The translations under genes were made by a program, and so were the position numbers. From Bolinopsis microptera (Eukaryota > Ctenophora > Tentaculata > Lobata > Bolinopsidae), in contig NC_087080.1 in NCBI RefSeq assembly GCF_026151205.1, positions 2,893,096 to 2,957,095 of the forward strand: 64,000 nucleotides of DNA, given 5' to 3'. Of the stretch, positions 63,371 through 64,000 are shown piece after piece. The notes below the pieces were generated by a model, which worked only from the letters and a program-made list of their open reading frames with translations, was not told where the DNA came from and did no database searches. The number at the start of each line of letters is the position of its first letter. The stretch's first letter is position 1.

Positions 63371-64000
63371 TTAGTTATCGTCGACTATGATTGCAGTGTA
63401 AAATTTGTCATATGAATTGTCGACGGTATAATTAGGGTCTGTTGTTATAGATGAGAGTAGCTGTTTCTTATACGAATCACTTAAGCTTTTAACATCGGGC
63501 AGATTTCGTAGATCTGTTGGAACATTATTCCAACATTTTGCCCCCAAGTATTGAAAGTTTTTATGTGATGTTGATCTATTAACATATAGGTTGCAGCTTT
63601 CGCCGCTCCTACTACCTCCTGATATGTAACTAAATTTGTTCATAAAGTTTGTAGGACAATTTTCATGGATGATTCTAAACATATAATTTGACAGATGGAG
63701 TTGTCGTCTAAGATGGAGTGGTAACCATTTCATGTCTCTATAAACATTAAGGCTGCTCTCTGTTTGTGGAACGTTGAGAGCTATTTTGGCTACCTTTTTG
63801 TACAGAGTGTCAAGTTCAGCAAGTTTTGTCTTGCCAGCTCTACAATAGATCGTGTCTAAATAATCGAATTGTGGCAACATGAGTGCATTGGCAAACATTT
63901 TCCTATATTTAATGGGTAGCAGTGCTTTACTTCTATACATGGCACCAATTCTCTTCATGACCTTCTTAATAATATAATCTACATGGCTTTTGAAGTTTAA
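63371..64000 (-). pseudogene. LINE ORF2 3' part, continues beyond the window
   Basis: Open on minus from the window edge: NFKSHVDYIIKKVMKRIGAM YRSKALLPIKYRK, then LMLPQFDYLDTIYCRAGKTK, MKWLPLHLRRQLHLSNYMFR, YLGAKCWNNVPTDLRNL. This is the post-RT region of a LINE family different from the one at 57.4 kb. Completeness upstream is unknown. Confidence 0.85.

Noticed and set aside
62480-64000. Twin-priming inversion joining the PHD-ORF1 and the minus-strand RT part
   Set aside because: In a twin-primed copy the inverted part should lie 5' of the 3' segment; here the ORF1 part lies beyond the 3' end, so two insertions are more likely.

Overview
This looks like nuclear DNA from an early-branching animal. 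The reasons are spliced genes with ordinary GT-AG introns, an animal-type homeobox gene, a class C GPCR-like receptor, a TRAPPC10 gene, and abundant CR1/L2-like LINE debris, terminal-inverted-repeat (TIR) elements, homopolymer C/G runs and minisatellites in AT-rich DNA. Genes nested inside introns make me lean towards a ctenophore. A cnidarian is not excluded and nothing here proves the phylum.

Layout. 0.3-3.2 kb: a two-exon class C GPCR-like receptor on +. 5.1-33.1 kb: one long + strand gene, TRAPPC10 (subunit of the TRAPP II Golgi/endosome trafficking complex). I traced it exon by exon in 16 exons with compatible phases; about the first 100 residues were not found. Its introns hold a three-exon antisense C2H2/coiled-coil gene (6.5-8.0 kb), an antisense pogo/psq-like transposase exon (20.4-20.8 kb), an intronless homeobox gene with its own TATA box (24.3-25.3 kb), and a 3.4-kb TIR element with a possible two-exon antisense gene (27.2-30.6 kb). 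A three-level nested transposon insertion with readable target duplications lies at 8.5-12.9 kb. 33.4-34.8 kb: a 1.4-kb near-perfect palindrome flanked by TTAA. 40.2-41.9 kb: an unrecognised gene with a TATA box, broken by apparent one-base frameshifts. 42.5-43.9 kb: an ORF1-only 'half-LINE'. 44-56.5 kb: mostly gene-poor DNA with MITE hairpins, tandem arrays and one possible antisense 5' exon. 56.9-64 kb: LINE remains (an ORF2 with its RT core deleted, a PHD-finger ORF1, and the 3' part of another ORF2).

Most interesting pattern: in TRAPPC10, tandem repeats sit on splice junctions. About 45 copies of a 37-bp unit precede the exon at 16,573, each carrying a branch-point-like CTAAC, a pyrimidine tract, CCCCAG and the first 14-15 exon bases. 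The acceptor plus exon start at 31,731 is present three times. Exon end plus donor is present 2, 4 and 2 times at 5,993, 26,855 and 31,221. Pyrimidine-rich or TACTAA-like arrays abut the acceptors at 5,131, 17,711 and 22,428. In most cases where an extra site would be used, the reading frame meets a stop. This is either a lineage-specific way in which splice junctions seed minisatellites, or a set of decoy splice sites. I do not know it as a described system.

All homology statements rest on recall of family sequences, not on a search.
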